From assembly GCA_900549545.1 (NCBI GenBank), contig URPA01000072.1:1-8443 (forward strand): a stretch of 8,443 bases of DNA. Direction: 5' to 3'. This DNA is from an uncultured Eubacteriales bacterium (GTDB taxonomy: Bacteria; Bacillota; Clostridia; Oscillospirales; Oscillospiraceae). Each line of letters opens with the position of its first letter. The first letter of the stretch is position 1. This document shows positions 5,385 through 8,443 of the stretch, piece after piece. The notes beneath the pieces are model-generated. The model did no database searches. It was given only the letters and a program-made list of their open reading frames with translations, and was not told the origin of the DNA. The position numbers and the translations under genes are program-made.

Positions 5385-6551
5385 TTACACATACTCCCTG
5401 TCGATATTGACCACGGCGAAGCACTCCGGCCAGCTCTCATTTACGAGGGCGCGGATGCGCTCGGCGATGACACTGTCCCGCTCCTTTACAGACTGGGGCA
5501 GCACTGCGTCAAAGATAAGATTCTTATGCGTCGGGCCGGGGACGATGCGCAGGTCGTGAATGCTTATCTCCGGGTACAGCTCCCTGAGCTTCTCGCTCAG
5601 CATCTCGCGGACGCGGCCCGTTTCGCTGTCGTTTGCGTCAATGGGGTCCATATGTATGGTGGCGAGGCAGCCGAAGCGCTCCTTTATCTCCATCTCCGCC
5701 CGGTCAATGGCGTCGTGCAGCTTATAGATGTCCCCGCTGCCGTCCACCTCCGCGTGGAGGGAGACAATGACCCGGCCCGGGCCGTAGTCATGCACCATCA
5801 GATCGTGGATGCCGACGACCTCGGGATAGGCGCTGACGGTATTCTCAATATCCTTTACAAACTCCGGCTCCGGGGCCTTGCCCAGCAGGGGAGAGAGGGT
5901 GTCCTTCGCGGCGCCGATGCCCGCAAAGAAGATGAATATAGCCACGGCAAGCCCGGCATAACCGTCGATATTGACCTTGAAGAAATAGGCGGCGACCATT
6001 GATAGAATGACAACGCCGGTCGCGATAGAGTCGCTCATCGAATCCGCGGCCGCGGCGAGCATGGCGGAGGAGTTTATTTTCTTGCCAATGCTGCGGTTAT
6101 AGCCCGCCATGTAGAGCTTGACGAGGATGGACAGCAGCAAAATCCCCGCCGGGAGCAGACCCAGCGCGACAGGCTCGGGGTTCAGAATTTTGTTGAAGGA
6201 GCTCTCCGCCAGCTCCACGCCGACGAGGATGATAACAAGGCTCAGCCCCAGCCCCGCGAGATACTCAATGCGCCCGTGACCGTAGGGGTGCTCCTTATCC
6301 GGGGCCTTTTCCGACAGGGCGAAGCCCAAAAGCGAGATGACAGAGGAGCCCGCGTCGGTCAGGTTATTGAAAGCGTCCGCGATGATGGCGACGGAGCCGG
6401 ACATCACCCCGGCGAAATACTTCGCCCCGGCGAGGAGAAAGTTTAAGAATATCCCGTAAGCCCCGCAGAGCTTGCCGTACGCCCCGCGCACGGCGGGGTC
6501 GCGCACATCGTCCGGGTTTTTGATGAAAATTTTAGTCAGCAGTTTAAGCAT
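5385..6551 (-). CDS. Cation diffusion facilitator (CDF) family metal transporter with doubled C-terminal domain
   Basis: A 388-residue inner-membrane exporter of divalent metal ions, probably by proton antiport as in the family. The membrane domain (about 30-220) has a helix-2 motif ADAFNNLTD with Asn62 and Asp66, the conserved HPYGHGRIEYL (88-98), and a helix-5 motif DSMSD with Asp170 and Asp174. The transport site thus reads Asn/Asp plus Asp/Asp where zinc exporters usually have His or Asp at the first position, which leaves the metal open (Mn, Fe or other). The cytoplasmic part looks duplicated: YPEVVGIHDLMV (242-253) and ATIHMDPID recur as LYPEISIHDLRI (325-336) and AVVNIDREY. Most members have only one such ferredoxin-like domain. 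On the minus strand GAAGG lies 10 bases before the ATG. The gene follows the pseudouridine synthase after 12 bases, so the two share an operon. Confidence 0.93.
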   Translation of the reverse strand: MLKLLTKIFIKNPDDVRDPAVRGAYGKLCGAYGIFLNFLLAGAKYFAGVMSGSVAIIADAFNNLTDAGSSVISLLGFALSEKAPDKEHPYGHGRIEYLAGLGLSLVIILVGVELAESSFNKILNPEPVALGLLPAGILLLSILVKLYMAGYNRSIGKKINSSAMLAAAADSMSDSIATGVVILSMVAAYFFKVNIDGYAGLAVAIFIFFAGIGAAKDTLSPLLGKAPEPEFVKDIENTVSAYPEVVGIHDLMVHDYGPGRVIVSLHAEVDGSGDIYKLHDAIDRAEMEIKERFGCLATIHMDPIDANDSETGRVREMLSEKLRELYPEISIHDLRIVPGPTHKNLIFDAVLPQSVKERDSVIAERIRALVNESWPECFAVVNIDREYV

Positions 6552-6563
6552 TTTGATATACCT

Positions 6564-7520
6564 TCAGTCAAAATATTTTTCCGCAAAGTCGATTTTGTCA
6601 ACAGTGAACTCCCGCCCGCGCAGGTAGTTCAATATGCCCGCGTCGGTGGGAAACTCAAAGCGCAGCTTGTAGGAATAGAGCGCCTGCCCCTTCTCGCCGT
6701 ACTGCTTGTTAAAGCGCTCGCTGCCGTACTTCCCGTCCCCGAGCAGCGGCCAGCCCGCGTGGGCCATCTGGGCGCGGATCTGGTGCGTGCGTCCGGTGAG
6801 CAGACGGCACTCAACGAGCGAGAGCTTACCCTTGGATTTGAGCACCCTATACTCCGTGACGGCGCTTTTAGCCCCCGGCTCGGGGCGGTTTTTAATGTAG
6901 ACCTGATTTTTGCCCGCGTCCTTGAAGAGGTAGTTTTCAAGCCTGCCCTGCGGCGGATTCGGCCTGCCCTGTACGGCGCAGAGGTAGTATTTTTCTATCT
7001 CCCTGTCGCGTATTTTGTCGTTGAGTATGCGCAGCGCCTCGGCATTTTTGGCTGCGATGACAATGCCGCCGGTGTTGCGGTCGATGCGGTTGCAGAGCGC
7101 CGGGGCAAAGGAATTTTCCTCCCTTGGCCGCCACTCGCCCTTTTGCGCCATGTATGCCTGAATGTTGGCGATAAGGGTGTTATAATCCCAGACCCCGGCG
7201 CTGTGGCAGAGCACGCCCGGCTTTTTGTCGGCGAGGAGGATATTCTCATCCTCATATACTATGCTCAGGCGCGGCGTTCCGACCTTGAGATAGGAATTTT
7301 CCTCCCGGGGCTTTTCAAAAAACTCATCGTTGATATATAATTGTAAGGTATCCCCGGCGGCAAGGCGCGTGTCACGCTTTGCACCCTTGCCGTTTAGCTT
7401 TATGCGCTTTAGGCGGATGTATTTTTGCAGCAGTGACTCCGGCAGCAGGGGCACGGCCTTGCCCACAAAGCGGTCAAGCCGCTGGCCGGCGTCGTTCTTG
7501 CCGATGTTTATTTCCTTCAT
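6564..7520 (-). CDS. RluA-family pseudouridine synthase (RluC/RluD-like)
   Basis: An RNA-modifying enzyme of 318 residues that isomerises specific uridines, usually in 23S rRNA, to pseudouridine. The N-terminal S4 RNA-binding domain (about 10-65) includes QRLDRFVGKAVP and the YIRLKRIKLNGK turn. The catalytic domain begins near 85 with IVYEDENILLADKKPGVLCH. The active-site motif appears as NRIDRNTGG, so the catalytic residue is Asp147 within R-I-D where R-L-D is more common. The later motif GRTHQIRAQMAHAGWPLLGD (243-262) is intact. A TAA codon lies directly before the ATG in frame, so 7520 is the furthest possible start; its ribosome-binding site AAAGG is rather distant (about 13 bases). It is the first gene of the leftward operon driven by the promoter at 7566-7594. 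Which uridine it modifies cannot be told from sequence. Confidence 0.94.
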   Translation of the reverse strand: MKEINIGKNDAGQRLDRFVGKAVPLLPESLLQKYIRLKRIKLNGKGAKRDTRLAAGDTLQLYINDEFFEKPREENSYLKVGTPRLSIVYEDENILLADKKPGVLCHSAGVWDYNTLIANIQAYMAQKGEWRPREENSFAPALCNRIDRNTGGIVIAAKNAEALRILNDKIRDREIEKYYLCAVQGRPNPPQGRLENYLFKDAGKNQVYIKNRPEPGAKSAVTEYRVLKSKGKLSLVECRLLTGRTHQIRAQMAHAGWPLLGDGKYGSERFNKQYGEKGQALYSYKLRFEFPTDAGILNYLRGREFTVDKIDFAEKYFD

Positions 7521-7565
7521 TTAATCAAAGAGACCTTTCTTTGAAGAATTTTTTGCGCTTTTTGG

Positions 7566-7594
7566 ATTATACTATACAAAATTACTGTTGACAA
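7566..7594 (-). promoter_or_regulatory. Minus-strand sigma-A promoter for the rluA-like/CDF operon
   Basis: Reading the minus strand, TTGTCA (7594-7589), a 17-base spacer and a perfect TATAAT (7571-7566) give a near-consensus promoter. The start is expected near 7559, about 40 bases before the pseudouridine synthase ATG. Its -35 overlaps that of the rightward promoter. Confidence 0.8.
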
Positions 7595-7616
7595 GCCTTG
7601 ACAGTTCAACTATAAT
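7588..7616 (+). promoter_or_regulatory. Plus-strand sigma-A promoter for yceD-rpmF
   Basis: TTGACA (7588-7593), exactly 17 bases, then TATAAT (7611-7616): a full-consensus housekeeping promoter, as expected for a ribosomal protein operon. The start is expected near 7623, leaving a leader of about 50 bases. That leader contains a small TGGCGG/CCGCCA hairpin (7630-7635/7654-7659) just before the ribosome-binding site. Confidence 0.88.
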
Positions 7617-7671
7617 ACTAAGGCGACTGTGGCGGAGTGCGTCTGCCATTTGCCCGCCAGTGAGGTGCAAT

Positions 7672-8160
7672 ATGCGGCTTGAATTAAGAGAAATCATTGA
7701 AGTTCCCGGCGCGAGCGTGCCCTTTTCCTGCGACTTGGAGACGGACAGGCTGAGCTTTCCCGCCATCGTGCGGTATGAGGGGAAACCCCACGCGGAGGGC
7801 AGGGTTTTCAATGAGGCCGGTGTTTTGCAGCTTGAGGGCTGGCTCACGGCGGATATGCTTTGCGTATGCGACCGCTGCGGGAGCGAATTTCGCAGGCAGA
7901 AGAGGACGAAGCTTTACGCCGTCATCGTGGAGGACGCCGGGGATGACCCGGAGCTGTTCACTCTCGATGGGGACGGGATAGAGCTCGACGAGATGATATC
8001 CACGCTCTTCATCCTCGACATGGAGACGAAGTTTCTCTGCAAAGAGGATTGCAAAGGGCTTTGCCCCACCTGCGGCAAAAACCTGAACGACGGCCCCTGT
8101 GGCTGCCGCAAACAAACTGATCCAAGATTTGCTGTGCTTGAGCAGCTTTTGGATAAATAA
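7672..8160 (+). CDS. yceD: YceD family (DUF177) metal-binding protein
   Basis: A 162-residue cytoplasmic protein of the DUF177/YceD family, almost always encoded just before L32 and linked in studied bacteria to 23S rRNA accumulation or ribosome assembly. It has the family's first cysteine pair CDRC (66-69, with Cys64 before it). The C-terminal cluster LCKEDCKGLCPTCGKNLNDGPCGC has cysteines at 123, 127, 131, 134, 143 and 145 and probably binds zinc. It ends with the usual DPRFAVLEQL. The frame is open upstream to a TTG at 7588, but that TTG is the -35 box of the promoter and lies before the expected transcript start. ATG 7672, with GAGGTG at 7662-7667, is therefore the start. rpmF follows after 40 bases. 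Confidence 0.93.
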   Translation: MRLELREIIEVPGASVPFSCDLETDRLSFPAIVRYEGKPHAEGRVFNEAGVLQLEGWLTADMLCVCDRCGSEFRRQKRTKLYAVIVEDAGDDPELFTLDGDGIELDEMISTLFILDMETKFLCKEDCKGLCPTCGKNLNDGPCGCRKQTDPRFAVLEQLLDK

Positions 8161-8200
8161 AATTAGCTGCTCAGAACAGCTGTTAGATGGAGGTGTCAAC

Positions 8201-8389
8201 ATGGCAGTCCCAAAAGGAAAAGTATCCAGACAGAGACGTGACAAGAGGCGTTCTTCCACTTGGAAGCTCGTTGCTCCCAACGTGATCACTTGCCCCAACT
8301 GCGGGGCCTTCTGCATGCCCCACCGTGCCTGCAAGAGCTGCGGGAAGTACAACGGCCGCACTGTCATTAATGTTGAGGAGAGCAAGTAA
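8201..8389 (+). CDS. rpmF: 50S ribosomal protein L32
   Basis: A 62-residue large-subunit protein with the typical L32 start MAVPKGKVSRQRRDKRRS and the core CPNCGAFCMPHRACKSCGKY. Cys31, Cys34, Cys44 and Cys47 form a zinc site, so this is the zinc-requiring (C+) version and not a zinc-free paralogue. The ribosome-binding site GGAGGTG (8189-8195) lies 5 bases before the ATG. An upstream in-frame ATG at 8099 falls within yceD and is not used. It shares the promoter at 7588-7616 with yceD. Confidence 0.97.
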   Translation: MAVPKGKVSRQRRDKRRSSTWKLVAPNVITCPNCGAFCMPHRACKSCGKYNGRTVINVEESK

Positions 8390-8395
8390 AGCTTG

Positions 8396-8430
8396 AGGAG
8401 GAGAGGGAAGCCTTTCCTCCTTTTGCTTTT
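8396..8430 (+). terminator. Probable terminator after rpmF
   Basis: AGGAGGA (8396-8402) pairs with TCCTCCT (8415-8421), or alternatively GAGGGAA with TTTCCTC around GCC, followed by TTTTGCTTTT. It starts 7 bases after the rpmF stop. The two possible stems and the interrupted T run make it moderate in strength. Confidence 0.6.
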
Positions 8431-8443
8431 CATGGCAGGGGGG

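Noticed and set aside
5355..6002. 215-codon open frame (+) opposite the CDF gene
   Set aside because: It lies antisense to a gene with clear family motifs; long opposite frames are expected in GC-rich DNA and the translation shows no recognisable domain.
7684..8433. 249-codon open frame (-) across yceD and rpmF
   Set aside because: Antisense to two well-identified genes and no promoter or ribosome-binding site on that strand.

Overview
The window looks like chromosomal DNA from a Bacillota member, most likely an anaerobic gut Clostridium of the Oscillospiraceae/Ruminococcaceae kind. This is inferred from the GC-rich coding sequence, the Bce-type antibiotic-sensing module, the YceD-L32 gene pair with a four-cysteine L32, and the dispersed hairpin repeats ('CAGTCACGGC..GCCGTGCCAGCTCCC' type) that I recall from such genomes. 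No species can be named from the sequence alone.

Layout. Positions 15-157: a palindromic repeat element upstream of the first gene. 201-5147 (+): a four-gene Bce-type module made of an OmpR-family response regulator (201-869), a small two-helix histidine kinase (1015-1986), an ABC ATPase (2372-3136) and a 10-helix FtsX-like permease with a large extracellular domain (3129-5147). It closes with a strong intrinsic terminator at 5152-5183. A second repeat element (2100-2222) lies between kinase and ATPase. Just after it are a near-consensus BceR-type operator (2268-2287) and a perfect -10 box (2339-2344), so the transporter genes appear to have their own activated promoter. A third repeat element (5203-5354) separates this block from the next.

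5385-7520 (-): a two-gene unit transcribed leftward, an RluA-family pseudouridine synthase followed 12 bases later by a cation diffusion facilitator (CDF) metal transporter. 7672-8389 (+): a divergent unit, YceD/DUF177 then ribosomal protein L32 (rpmF), with a probable terminator after it. The two units are driven by back-to-back consensus promoters that share one -35 region (7588-7594).

How it works together. In known Bce modules the permease's extracellular domain and the kinase form a sensory complex. The transporter senses a cell-wall-active peptide, the kinase phosphorylates the regulator, and the regulator activates the transporter genes. The operator upstream of the ATPase fits this loop. 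The most unusual part is the 145-base gap between regulator and kinase: a terminator-like hairpin overlaps the regulator stop codon, a second GC-rich hairpin follows, and two mutually exclusive stems then involve or free the kinase ribosome-binding site. This suggests that kinase expression is set by RNA structure. I see no CRISPR array, tRNA, rRNA or transposase gene.
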